DNA of 64,000 bases from Rhipicephalus microplus (GCF_043290135.1 NC_134702.1:91859819-91923818); one strand, 5' to 3'. Counted from the first letter of the stretch, positions 43,425-54,347 are shown. Numbers and translations: made by a program. The notes: a model not told the origin generated them from the sequence alone.

Positions 43425-43826
43425 CACATTATCTCGTCATGTTTTGTTATCACCCCGTTTCATCATAGAAAAATATGGTATATAAAGAGTGGCCACTGGA
43501 GCTTTTCTGTGGCCCAGCAAAGAACGGTCTGGCCCATCGCTAAATTATCTCGCCATGTTTTGTTATCATCCTGTTTCATCATAGAGAAATATGGTATATA
43601 AAGAGTGGCCACTGGAGCTTTTCCGTGGCCCAGCAAAGAACGATCTGACTCATCGCTAGATGGCCACTGGAGCTTTTCTGTGGCCCAACAAAGAACGGTC
43701 TGACCCATCGCTAAATTATCTCGTCATGTTTTGTTATCGCCCCGTTTCATCATAGAGAAATATGGTATATGAAGAGTGGCCACTGGAGCTTTTTCCAGCA
43801 AAGAACGGTCTGACTTATCGCTACAT
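43425..43826. repeat. 116-bp tandem repeat with a TATA-like box in each unit
   Basis: catgttttgttatc starts units at 43438, 43554 and 43725. Each full unit carries atggtatataaagagtgg or a close variant and ggccactggagctttt. A partial 55-bp unit is inserted at about 43661-43715. No long frame is shared between units on the plus strand; one minus frame runs through them. Confidence 0.88.
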
Positions 43827-44130
43827 GGCGTACCCATCCTAGCTTTTATTTCTATATTAACACATTTATTAGCCTTATCAGGAGTACATTAAGCACCCAA
43901 GTTTGGCATTATTTTTTGCAAAGAAGAAATTTTGTTAATTTATGCAATTTTCTCTTATCTGCTCTACATCATGTCCCGCTGAGGACTTTTAATGCGTTAC
44001 AACAGAAAACAATGAAGTATGACTAGAAAGTGCTGTCTTTCTACATTTCTTTTGCGCACAGAGGCACAGTCATGTGGTTTAGATGTGCTGCACATGTATT
44101 CCCGTCGCGGAAGTTATGGTGTGTAGCCTA
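43827..44130. other. Anonymous DNA
   Basis: Nothing recognised. Confidence 0.35.
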
Positions 44131-44462
44131 GTGAAAAAAATGGCAGCATATCCACGGAGTGAATGATGGAGAGTGGGGCGAAGAATTCGTCCGTCCATTC
44201 GTTCTTGCTTCCGTCCGTCCATGCGTCCGTCAGTGTGACCGTCCATGCGTCCATCAGCCCGTCCGTGCGTGCGTCTGTTCGTGCGTCTGTCCCTGCGTTC
44301 GTCCATGCAGCCGCCCCTGCGTCCGTCCATCCATGCACCTGTCTAGGTGTCCGTTCGTCAGCCTATTCAACACTCCAAGTACCACCATCTCGCATCTTTT
44401 CATCATATATTCCCCATATAGAAGCACCGCCATCCAGCGGACATTCCAAGGACTAAACGAGA

Positions 44463-44663
44463 TTGATTGATTGATTGATTTGTGGGGTTTAACGTCCCAA
44501 AACCACTGTTTGATTATGAGAGACGCCGTAGTGGAGGGCTCCGGAATTTTTGACCACCTGGGGTTCTTTAACGTGCACCTAAATCTGAGTACACGGGCCT
44601 ACAACATTTCCGCCTGCATCGGAAATGCAGCCGCCACAGCCGGGATTTGATCCCGCGACCTGC
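44463..44663 (-). mobile_element. Ruka SINE, 5'-truncated
   Basis: It begins (in reverse) ttgattgattgatttgtggg and ends in the B-box region gatcccgcgacctgc. The 13-bp duplication ggactaaacgaga flanks it at 44450-44462 and 44664-44676. Confidence 0.93.
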
Positions 44664-44690
44664 GGACTAAACGAGAGGTGGCACACGCAC

Positions 44691-45165
44691 ACTTTCTTAC
44701 GGCTTGCGCTTCGGGTCCACTTCCCACCTTTAACCACCCCGAGTTCATGGTATACACTAGTTCACTGTATTCAAGGCACTGCGGCCGAACGCTCGCTAAA
44801 CCTTTCGAAAACCACGGAAGTTACGCCCAGCGAGTATGACGTATAGCAAACTTTTTCAGTCAGATAGTGCTCAATGTACATGCCAATGGCTGCTGATGGG
44901 AAATGAGAGGCGGAGAATTCGGCTTTTACTTTCTTACGGCTTGCGCTTCGTATCTACTTCCCATTTTTAACCACCTCGAGTTCATTCATGGTATATACAA
45001 GTTCATTGTATTCATGGCACTGCGGCTCAACGCTCGCTAAACCTTTCTAAAGCTAAGGAGGTTACACCCAGCGAGTATAACGTAGCAACCCTTTCTTGTC
45101 AGATAGTGCTCAATGTACATGCCAATGGCTGCTAATAGTGACCGCAGCCTGCGCGTTAACTAAAA
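44691..45165. repeat. 237-bp tandem duplication inside HINE-B
   Basis: actttcttacggcttgcgct at 44691 recurs at 44928, followed in both by acttccca, tcatggtata, ctgcggc and cagatagtgctcaatgtaca. The end of the second unit also meets an inverted copy of its own tail (45140-45225). Confidence 0.85.
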
Positions 45166-45354
45166 GCCGAATGCTCCTGTCTCTCATTCCCCATTAGCAG
45201 CCATTGACATGTACATTGAGCACTATTTTTTTATGTTCAACAACGCACAGAAGAAGCCTCTCACCGGCACCACCTTGGAGGTCAAAATGTTATACTTGTT
45301 ACATACTACGGGGGACGAACGGGTGCCGCTATAAGGAGTTTTGCCCCTAAAAAA

Positions 45355-45659
45355 GACACTCGCTTTCGGAGCATGAGGGTGCGTGTTCAAATCCAATCGG
45401 CAGAAAGAATCAAGTTTTGTTATTTTATTCATGCTGAAGATATTATCCGGTCTGACCAACCACTCGTGGCGCTGAAAGCAGTGCAGTACCTGGGCCACAG
45501 GGTTCTACGGGAGTGTCCGTTCTTTATGTATGTTTCCATATGGTTTCACGGTCAGTGATTCTCAGCGCAAACCACGCCTACATTAGAAGCTTCGGGATGG
45601 CAGTAAATCATTTTGTTAAGATTACGCCAACATTGAGAAGATCATATATTATTATGGAA
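45355..45659. other. Anonymous DNA
   Basis: Nothing recognised. Confidence 0.35.
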
Positions 45660-45887
45660 CTTCGCTAGCAATAAGGCTAGAATATTCGATGGCAAGTGTA
45701 TAGATGCGGACCCGCTTCGCCGTTTGTCAGTTGATCGATGGCCGACGGTCTGCTCCCCGCTATCAGTGCCAGTCTGTTGCTGTAATCCGACTCTCTTTTT
45801 ACGCGGCCATGGGTTTGGCTGAATAAACAGTTTAATCTTCCACCTACATGTCTGCTCCCTTCGTCGACGTCCCGCCCCCGTAACAAT
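45660..45887 (+). mobile_element. Possible LTR 3' fragment
   Basis: An AATAAA signal at about 45821, followed by a pyrimidine-rich stretch and the end ccgcccccgtaaca, resembles the R-U5 end of a tick LTR closing in GTAACA. No 5' end or target duplication was identified, so this is tentative. Confidence 0.3.
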
Positions 45888-47235
45888 ATGCATGACTGGT
45901 AGCGAGTGGGGGAACTTACCAATTTTCAATGGCACATACCAGTTTATGAAGAGTATGCCCCCGAAAATTGGGTAAATAACAACAACATGACTCGCACACA
46001 AGCGGAGACATTAAAGTGGTTCGGCCCTGAAAGAGACAGTGAGGAGGAAATAAGAACGAAGCTCCCAAACATCCCCATATTTTACTAGTTTTCAGGAATA
46101 TGGCCCCTAACTGCTACCACACCACAATCGCAAGGATCCGGTTCTGCAGCGCGTATCGCGAATCACGTGGAGACATAATATATCAGATGAAGATACATCG
46201 GTGAGGGTCCTAGTGGCAGGAGATTAATCAATGTCGTCACAAGACATAGTTCTGTCTCACTAGTCCCATTTTGCGATACTGTTCTGTCTTTGCGCCTCTC
46301 AAACACTTCAGTTCCTTCACTCGCTTACTGGATTTCATGCCGACTGGTTGTGCCCCCGCGATCTCCGACGACAGCGCAGCTCTGGCCTACTGGCTCGCTC
46401 TACGGCATCTCCTGACGCCAACAAGAGCTCTCGCGGAGTGGTGCTCCGTCCTCGGACTCCTGCGACCGACTCCCTCTTTCCTATCTTCTCCTTACTTCCG
46501 TATGTGTCCCTCCCTGCGCCTCGCGCTACCCTTCCGCTCCCTCTATTTTTATACGTTTTAATCCTACCCTTTTGATCCCTCCATACCCCCCCCCCCCTCG
46601 TGAGCTACTGTTGAGGTGTCCTCCCTCTGAGAGACAGTTTCGGAGCTCACTTTTCTATTGTTTTCATTTAAAAATCACTCCCCCTTCCCTTCAGTTCCTT
46701 GTTGTGAGTGTGTTACTTACCCCGCAAGAACAGTTGAACTTTCTGAACTGGAACGATAAAGATGACGGCTCAAACGATTAGCCTACTAATAATGGTTGTC
46801 CACACTATTAGAACGTGAATTGGTTGACGCAAATATCCTGCACAATAATGGCCGAACAGCTTTGGAAAGCCCTTCAGCTTTTGAAAGCCCTGTTCAAGGC
46901 AATTTCTTGTAGTCTTTATGCAGCTCAAAAGAACATTTATTTAAATATATATTTGCCAAGTAAAAGAAGGAAAGTGTAGAACATTAGAGGGCTATTTTGT
47001 AATGCTCTTCTTGCCCACCGATGCTATTCAGGCACATCGGTGAACGAAACCGGATGTCATCCAAGGTCTACACTGCCCGAGGTTGAGCTGTTTCGCGTGC
47101 CTTATTGGGAGCCATGCTGCGCATGCCCGAACAGAAGTGGCGTCACATGGCGCACAGCTGACGCACCGGAGAAGGCCTACAAGCTCCTTGAGTGACGTCA
47201 CTGTTGGGCTAGCGCTTGACACCAGTGAGCTCGAT
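45888..47235. other. Anonymous DNA
   Basis: Pyrimidine-rich 46470-46700 with a C run at 46587-46598. ORFs near 46271-46575 are not recognised. No repeat shared within the window was noticed. Confidence 0.35.
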
Positions 47236-47290
47236 CCGTCCATCCATCCATCCGTCCGCCTGTTCGTTCGCGCGCCCGTTCGTCCGTAGT
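47236..47290. repeat. Short (CCAT/CCGT)n tract
   Basis: gtccatccatccatccgtcc and irregular units. It may be a decayed HINE-B microsatellite; no element ends were seen. Confidence 0.7.
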
Positions 47291-47475
47291 TCAAGCCATT
47301 TATATTGTGGCATAGCCGAGCTATAGCCACTGCCGAAATCTTACTGTAGTGCCTAGAATTCTTACTTCCGGGCATTTCAAAAGACTGCCCTGTCAGCGCA
47401 TCACGTCGCGCGTTAGTGTCACGCCATCTCATATCTCGCGTTGGCGTCATGCAGGTCCCGCGTTTGATACACAAG

Positions 47476-47713
47476 CAGATTGATTGATATGTGGTGTTTA
47501 ACGTCCCAAAACCACCATATGATTATGATAGACGCCGTAGTGGAGGGCTCCGGAAATTTCGATCACCTGGGTTTCTTTAACGTTCACCCAAATCTGAGCA
47601 CAAGAGCCTACAGCGTTCTCGCCTTCATCGAAAATGCAGCCGCCACAGCCGGGATTCAATACCGCGACCTGTGCGTCAGTAGCCGAGTACATTAGCCACT
47701 AGACAATCGCGGC
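47476..47713 (-). mobile_element. Ruka SINE, full length
   Basis: In reverse orientation it runs from attgattgatatgtggtgtt to gccactagacaatcgcggc, including the tRNA-like head (accgcgacctgtgcgtcagt, agccgagtac). The 10-bp duplication gatacacaag is at 47466-47475 and 47714-47723. Confidence 0.92.
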
Positions 47714-47723
47714 GATACACAAG

Positions 47724-49138
47724 TTGAGCACAAGCCTTAACACTTATACAACTATAAACGAAATCATATCGTTCACCTGTTCAAATCGGGGAGTGGTGGG
47801 GAGCGGAAGAAATAGAAATTACGTGCAAAGCCTGCAACGACAATGCATGCACATCATAACACGTTCCCTGCGACTGCGGCTCACTGGGGCCCGGTATTAC
47901 GCTTGTTCGCTTCGAAAGGCTCATCAGATCGCCAGCTTACGACCATCAAAGCCTGGCTTTCCAGTACACCCACGACAGGGTCAGGAGGCTTGACCATTGC
48001 GTCATGGGAAAAGTCAGGCCAACGCATTCGCATCATGTACTAAATAATAATAAGGTTTCGAAGAAGAACCATGCGAAGTGACAGCGAAACGCTGGCGTCG
48101 GTAGTTAGACACAGATTTGTGCAAGAGAGATGTGGAAGTGGAACACCAGCGTACTTAGTAAGACGCATCATGCTCGGAGCAGCACTGCAGATAGCAACTG
48201 AAGCAGTTTCGTACTTGTGGCGCGAATCCTGAAGAGATTGCGGAGCTGGCTAGTCTTCTTTGTTTTTTAACACGAAAGTGTTTTATGCCGGTGTTCCCTA
48301 AGATGTCAGTGTCTAAGATGTCACTAAGCTGTCAGTGACAACACTTGATGGGCAAGCTATTTACAGTGCAACGACAAATGTTTTGTAAACTTTAAAAATA
48401 GACCTTTTATATCTACCATCCCCTCACAGCGTTCTTGTTGAAGCGCAGCAACGAATCACGATCGTAACATCCACGATTAGTTCCTTCAACGCGTCCTTTC
48501 TAGGCGTCCGTTCCATTCGGCGTGTTCCCAATAGAAGAAGTGCAATTTTGTCAACGGCTTAACACACAACCCTAGGTGGCGACCATACCCTGACCGTCGG
48601 CGCCGCTCATTACATCTATCCATGCGAAAAATATCATTCTGCGACGCCCATCTGCTTTACCTGCCTTTAATTCCACGTTCCTCACAAGGGCTCGCTCCGC
48701 GAACGATTGGGGCCGGCCAAAGGGACGACACGTCGCACGTCGCGTTTCCCTCTGGTCGGGCAGTGGTGTCCTATAACTCCAACATGCTGCGATTAGGCGA
48801 CCTCAACCCAAGTTCGGCATCCAATCAGTCACGCTCCTCTGGCTGTCACATCGCCTTCTCTGGTTCCGCTCTCATTGTTACCTACTACAGCTGCCACGAG
48901 CATCTATGACCGAAGCGGCTTATTCGCTTACTATTGATGGGTGTAAGTCGCTGTGATGGAGACGTATCACTAAGCGCCAACGTGGACGCATACACATTAA
49001 ACGGGGCATAGCTGCCAAACACAAACAGACACTGCGCAAGCTGGTTTTATCAGTACACAGTAAACATTAAACTGCTTCTATAAGGACATGTTTTCCTTTC
49101 GTGTTTTAGCGATTCCTATGATGGAGGAATCAATTGTG
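47724..49138. other. Anonymous DNA
   Basis: About 1.4 kb without recognised repeats or coding motifs. The longest plus frames (89-95 codons) have no family features. Confidence 0.35.
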
Positions 49139-49386
49139 TTTCAGGGTCGAAGCTCCATTTCCTCCTCTGTAGTAGCAGTAGTAATAAGAGAAGTAGTACT
49201 AGTTATCGTTGTTGACGTCGTTGTTGTTGTATGTAGTCACCTCTAGTTAATATTTGCTCAATAGATCGCATTGTGTGTATAAGTCCTTGGAAATAATATC
49301 ACTACAGGTGGCGTTAGCGGTTTTCGTATACATGACGATTTCGTTTAGTTGACGGAAAGACGGACGGACAGCTGGGCGAGCGGGCG

Positions 49387-49420
<34 letters not shown>

Positions 49421-49575
49421 AAGATAAATGCGCGGAAGCACAGACGGAAGCACGGACGGAAGCACGGACGGACGGAAGCACGGATGGACGGAAGCACGGA
49501 TGGACGAACGCACGCACGGAAGGATGCTTCGCCCCACTCATCACCATTCACTCAGTGGATATTCTGTAATTTTTT
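49139..49575 (+). mobile_element. HINE-B element
   Basis: 5' end tttcagggtcgaagctccat; 3' end ggatgcttcgccccactcat, caccattcactcagtggata and a T run. A (GACA)n/(GGAC)n tract lies at 49352-49525. The block tgtatgtagtcacctctagt matches the 35188 copy. Confidence 0.72.
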
Positions 49576-49950
49576 CTGTTTTTTCTTTCTTTCCTCCTCT
49601 CTATGTTGTCCTCTTTCGCGGTTTGTCTTCTTTCTCTTTTTTGGTTTTTGTTTTTCTTTTCGTTGTCCTCTTTTTCTCTTCTTTCATTTCTCGCTTACTT
49701 CCTCTTTTTATTTCCATTTTAATACGTGGTTATGCCTGCGTGATGCCAGGCGACCACAACATACGTCAGCCCATACCCCTAAATTGCTCTGCACTTACGA
49801 AATAGAAAGAACCACCATAGAACAGAAAATATAATGCCGCATCAAATAAGGTGATCACAAAAAAAGGAACCGCAAAGGATAGAAGATATCGCAAAATCAA
49901 ACAAAAATAACAGATGAACACAAGATAAACGCGTTCAGGAGAGTCGCTTG
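49576..49950. other. T-rich then A-rich anonymous DNA
   Basis: Pyrimidine-rich 49577-49720, then A-rich; no feature recognised. Confidence 0.35.
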
Positions 49951-50138
49951 TTGGGCAAGTTGGTACATACTAAGTAAACTACAAAAGCCACAAAACGTCG
50001 AAATCGGAAAAAAGGCAGAACAGCAGAAAACAGAGACAGAGACGTGTCTCTGCTATCTGTCTCTGCAGAGCAGCAGAAGGCACGTTTTCTGCTGCTCTGT
50101 TTTTTTTATTTTGACGTTTTGTGGATTTTATAGTTTAC
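49951..50138 (+). mobile_element. Penelope-like remnant: tail plus inverted terminal repeats
   Basis: Inverted arms of 31 bp, gtaaactacaaaagccacaa at 49974 and tggattttatagtttac ending 50138, flank a short interior with nested hairpins (cagagcagcagaa / ttctgctgctctg). Just outside the left arm is ttgggcaagttggtac (49951-49966), nearly identical to the tail of the structure at 53849-54347. No GIY-YIG or RT sequence remains. Confidence 0.5.
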
Positions 50139-50324
50139 AAAATAAACACAAGGGAAACAGGCGAATCAACGCCCTGCGGTTCGTGCAGGTGTCACGAGGT
50201 GTAGAACTCGCTTACATCTTTTTTTTTTTTGCATACGTTTTTGCACCACGCATGCAACTCATTTGTAAGATTCAGGAATATTCGGGTTCTGCAAGGGGTG
50301 GTATGTAGGCCATATTAATTACAT

Positions 50325-50690
50325 CTGGGGTTTCACGTCCCAAAAATCCAACGCTCCCTTTCAAGAAGTGAACTAATTTAAAAGGCAAGGCACCGTCCCA
50401 TTCATGGCCTATTACCCCTAGGTGGGTTGCGCCAAGGTGTTGAGGAACCAACCAACCGCGATGTCATTTATGAGAGACGCTGTAGTGTGTGTGTGTGTCG
50501 GGGGGGGGGGGGGGCTCCGGAAATTATAGCCATCTGGTGTTCGTAAACATGCACTGACATGGCGGGGTGCAGGGGCCTCTATCGCTTCGCCTCCATCGAG
50601 GTGTAACCACCTCAGCGGGGATCGAACCCGCTACCTACGGGGTAGCAGTTGAGCACCGTAAGCACTGTTTCATCACCGAGGCGGACGATG
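50325..50690 (-). mobile_element. Old Ruka-like SINE with insertion
   Basis: ctggggtttcacgtcc, then after about 115 bp of foreign sequence gagagacgctgtagtg, (GT)n and a G run, gctccggaaatta, and the tRNA-like head gatcgaacccgctacctacg, gtagcagttgagcaccgtaa. The head differs from the intact copies, suggesting another subfamily. Confidence 0.6.
50486..50514. repeat. (GT)n followed by a G run
   Basis: A short simple repeat inside the SINE-like sequence. Confidence 0.9.
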
Positions 50691-51329
50691 TCTAACATAG
50701 TAGGGTGAAACAAGTAATCTAAGCTTAGAGAAAAAAAATTCTGACACCTCGTGAAATTTCAAAGTGTGTTCGGTGAAACCCTGTGGCCATTCGACTGAAA
50801 GAACTAGCTGAGAGGAAAGAAGACAATTGCAGTTCATTGCGCGCAATTAAGTTGGGGGGCTTCTTTAAGTGGGAGGGGGGTTACATATAGAGAGAGGCAT
50901 ACATACAGAAAGGGATCCCTTAGTCCGAACACTGCAATGAGACCTCTCATCCTAGAATATACAAAAGAATAAAAAAAACTGTACACCGGGAAGCGCTAAA
51001 CATCAACTGAATTTATTTGTCGTGTCTTTCATTTTCCTGTCTCATTTACACTCTTTCAGCAATCACATGATTGATGAGAGAGTGTAAGGGGGAAGAGCCA
51101 CGTCCGTGGTGACGCACCTGTTGATGTGCGCTGCTGTACCCTCCCGTGATTGCAGAGAAAGTGTGAGGGGAGAAGCCACAGCTGGCACCATTCGGAGCAC
51201 GGACGGACGGACGCCGCAAGTATGAGTCTCAAAAGGCTTTCGCCTTAATACGTGGACAAATCAAAGTGCAACTCGTACTCTCATACGGGGGCTCGAAAGA
51301 GGACTCCGTTGCAAGCGTTTGCTTTGAAA
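50691..51329. other. Anonymous DNA with a 90-bp duplicated motif
   Basis: tgattgatgagagagtgtaa and tgattgcagagaaagtgtga (51069, 51147) begin similar segments, followed by agagccac / agaagccac. A short ggacggacggac lies at 51202-51213. Otherwise nothing recognised. Confidence 0.45.
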
Positions 51330-51860
51330 AAGTAAGATTTAGAACACTTGGTACACTATATTGGGAGAGAATTAAGGCATCCCGTGGACCTCACACTTAA
51401 TAAGGCCATGGTGACGAAACTTTTCTCTATCGCATGTCTTTTACTATAGCGATGATGTGCTTAGAAAAAGTGCTCAACGATTTTGAGTACTTGGTGCGCT
51501 ACCATGGAAGAGCATAAAGCCGTCCCCGCTGAACATCTATTATTACTCAGAGTATGACTTTTACTACCGATGAGCATGTTTATAAAAAGCGGTGAACAAT
51601 TTTGAGTACTTGCTACTCTACTCTGGGAGAGCACAAAGCCTTCCCGAGCACCTCGTACTGAATGTGTTTAGAAAAAGTGTTCAAACAATTTCGAGTACTT
51701 CGCATTCAACTATGGGAGAGCAGTCAGCCGTCCAGATTATAGGTAAGACCTCTGGAAAAAAAAACAATACTGCTGTGTGTTTTCAAAAAGGGGTTAACAA
51801 TTTAGAGTACTTGGTTACTCTACTATGAGAGGGCTGAAAGCCGTCCCTTCGAAAAATGCT
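51330..51860 (-). repeat. Hairpin minisatellite array, about six units (F orientation)
   Basis: Core motifs include cacttggtac (51340), ttgagtacttggtgcgctac (51482), ttgagtacttgctactctac (51602), tcgagtacttcgcattcaac (51692) and ttagagtacttggttactct (51802). Most are preceded by gaaaaagtg-like and followed by gggagagc and gccgtccc. Spacing is irregular (about 55-140 bp). No coding frame is conserved. Confidence 0.8.
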
Positions 51861-52103
51861 CTGTAAAGGTTTAAATGACAGGCACCCCAGAACCTCTGGG
51901 GTCCTAGGATTTGTTGAAGGAAACCTCCAGATGCAGTCAAGTCATTGATGGATAGTTTGATTGATTGTTCAAGTAAAAGTTGCGAGGAAAATATTTAGCT
52001 CTAGCCACACTCCTTTAAGCCGCTCCTCGCGCAGAATCTTTAAAAAAGAACATTCTAACAGCACAATAAAAAGCATTTATTTATGTAAAATATTAGATAC
52101 TTA
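51861..52103. other. Anonymous DNA
   Basis: Nothing recognised. Confidence 0.35.
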
Positions 52104-52192
52104 CAAAAATTGGTAGATCCCACGTACAGTGGGAATCGATGATATGCGAAATACGAATGAAAAAGGTTGATATGCCACTTAAAAATCAGCAC

Positions 52193-52433
52193 GCCCCGCC
52201 GCGGTGGTCTAGTGGCTAAGGTACTCGGCTGCTGACCCGCAGGTCGCGGGTTCGATTCCCGGCTGCGGCGGCTGCATTTCCGATGGAGGCGGAAATGTTG
52301 TAGGCCCGTGTACTCAGATTTGGGTACACGTTAAAGAACCCCAGGTGGTCAAAATTTCCGGAGCCCTCCACTACGGCGTCTCTCATAATCAAATGGTGGT
52401 TTTGGGACGTTAAACCCCACAAATCAATCAATC
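52193..52433 (+). mobile_element. Ruka SINE, full length
   Basis: Intact tRNA-like head (gccccgccgcggtggtctag; B box ggttcgattcc), body and (CAAT)n tail. The 11-bp duplication aaaatcagcac is at 52182-52192 and 52434-52444. Inserted in the 3' part of the HINE-A at 52104. This is the best-preserved copy in the window, together with 6349-6586. Confidence 0.95.
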
Positions 52434-52749
52434 AAAATCAGCACAACGTTACGACGTGGAGGTAAATGATGCCGTACATGACTTCCGTGCCATGATTATC
52501 ATGTTTAGATGTGTCGTTTAACGTCGTCATCTATTCACATCACGTGATACTAAATCTAGTATATGTGGAGCGAGCGAAATGGCTGTGAGCACGCTGTTAG
52601 CGTGGTATGTTGTCAAGTTCTTACATAACACGCGTGTCAGGATTATCATGTTTGCACCAGTCATATATTTCGTCATCCATTGACGTCACGTAACACCTAA
52701 TTTGGTAAATGTGGAGCTAGGAGAATGGCTGCGAGCGCATCATGAAGGG

Positions 52750-53143
52750 CCCATTATACTCCAATGTAGCCTTGACGTGCGCGCACGCTTGGCACAGTGA
52801 GGCAATGTTATCAAAACGCGAGCACTCTGTAGTCTGACGCTAGGCGCGACCAGCGCCCATCGGCCCGGCCCGACAGCAACCGGCGCGAATTGCGACAGGC
52901 TGCCTTTCGTGCCGATGCGTTACCCAGACAACACTGCATCTCCCTCTTTTCGTGACGAATGGACGCCGGACGCGCTGAAACACGCATGCGTCAAAGCAAC
53001 GCAGGATGGCTCGCGTCTGCGAGTATATCGCAGGACCGATGCCTGGCGTGGCATCGCCGGCGTGATGCAACGAAATGAACGCCGGCGAGCACGCGCACCG
53101 CGTCACATCGAAATGTATTGGCGCCTTGACTGTGGAGTGTAGT
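52750..53143 (-). repeat. GC-rich module inside HINE-A, second copy
   Basis: Reverse of the 5838-6210 block; shared segments include ggcgttcattt, gttgtctgggtaacgcat and ctacattggagtat. Both copies sit at the same point in the HINE-A repeat array (next to gggcccttcatgatg). Confidence 0.6.
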
Positions 53144-53731
53144 CATGTTCTCACATGACACGTATTTCATGATTATCATGTTTGCACCAGTCGAATACCT
53201 TGGTCATCAATTGACGTCACGTAATACCAAATTTGGCATATGTGAAGCTAGCGAAATGGCCACGAGCGCATCATGAGTGTGGCATGTAGTCATGTTGTTA
53301 CATGACACGCATGTCGTGATTATCATGTTTGGATGTGTCATTTACCTATGTCGTCCGTTCACGTGCCGTAATACCGGGTTTGGTACATGTGAAGCTAGTG
53401 AAATGGCCGCGAGCGCATAATGAGTGCGGCATGTAGTGATGTTGTTACATGACACGCATCTCATGATTATCAGGTTTGCGCCAGTCACATACCTTCGTCA
53501 TCCATTCACATACCGTAATAGCAAATTTTGTATATGTGACGCTAGCTAAACGGCCGCGAGCGCATCATGAGCGTGACATGTAGTCATACTGTTACATGAC
53601 AGGCATGTCACGATATTCATGTTATGAGTAGTCAAATATGTTCTTCATGCCGTCATGATATGCCATACCAAGTTCGGTATTGATACCATTATCGAAACGG
53701 CCAGGAGAGCTAAAAGTCGTAGGCAGCTAGT

Positions 53732-53812
53732 TGGATGGATGGATGGATGGATGGATGGATGGATGGATGGATGGACGGATGGACGGACGGACGGACGGAC
53801 GGACGGATGGAT
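53732..53812. repeat. (GGAT)n/(GGAC)n microsatellite
   Basis: About 20 units in the same position as the (GATA)n and (TATC)n tracts of the other HINE-A copies. Confidence 0.95.
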
Positions 53813-53848
53813 AGCTACGCTCAAAGTAGCTGAAGTTCGCTAAGAAAT

Positions 53849-54347
53849 TCATAACTTCTTTGCGCAAACACGTACACGGACACAAGGAAAAGAGGCAAAC
53901 AACACGGGCGCAAACTCACAACTGGTTTGTTTTGAACAACGAACTGTACTTATATCTTCACGTAGCCCACACGCCCCCCCATCAGTGGATCCAGGAACAA
54001 ACGAGATAGCCTAAAGAAAGCTTATTCAGCGCTACGTCATGATAAGAACCACAAAACAACAAAAATTGAAAAGTTCACGCATCTGCAAACGGATTGTTGC
54101 ACGTGCCTTTCAAAAAGTCAAATTCTTTATCGGACATGGTGACGGAAGCTTGGCTAACATATTTATCTCCCATGTTTCTAATATGGGGGGCGTGTGGGCT
54201 ACGTGAAGATATAAGTACAGTTCGTTGTTCAAAATAAACCAGTTGTGAGTTTGCGCCCGTGTTGTTTGCCTCTTTTCCTTGTGTCCGTGTACGTGTTTGC
54301 GCAAAGAAGTTATGAATGAGTACCAACTCGCCCAACTTTCAGTACTG
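53849..54347 (-). mobile_element. Penelope-like structure: 133-bp inverted repeats, tail, 12-bp target duplication
   Basis: Inverted repeats at 53847-53979 and 54185-54317 match over about 133 bp (tcataacttctttgcgcaaa and its complement). A 30-bp tail (54318-54347, ggtaccaactcgcccaac-like) extends only the right side. The host HINE-A is duplicated for 12 bp, tcgctaagaaat, at 53837-53848 and 54348-54359. Inverted terminal repeats with a one-sided extension are described for Penelope-like retroelements. The 205-bp interior (minus frame with MGDKYVSQASVTMSDKEF) holds no RT or GIY-YIG motif, so this is a short deleted copy. Confidence 0.65.

Larger units (their letters stand above)
44134..45354 (-). 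mobile_element. HINE-B element, long copy with internal duplication and a SINE
   Basis: Left end aaaaaaatggcagcatatcc, acggagtgaatgatgg and gagtggggcgaag; right end gctataaggagttttgcccc and a run of a. A (GTCC)n tract lies at 44188-44340. A Ruka SINE is inserted at 44463-44663. A 237-bp tandem duplication follows (44691-45165). The interior is alignable in reverse with the complete copy at 24191-24998. Confidence 0.82.

Noticed and set aside
51330..51860. CRISPR array (also considered for 43425-43826 and the HINE-A repeats)
   Set aside because: Repeat length and spacing are irregular, units diverge, there are no unique spacers of constant size, no cas genes, and the sequence is eukaryotic.
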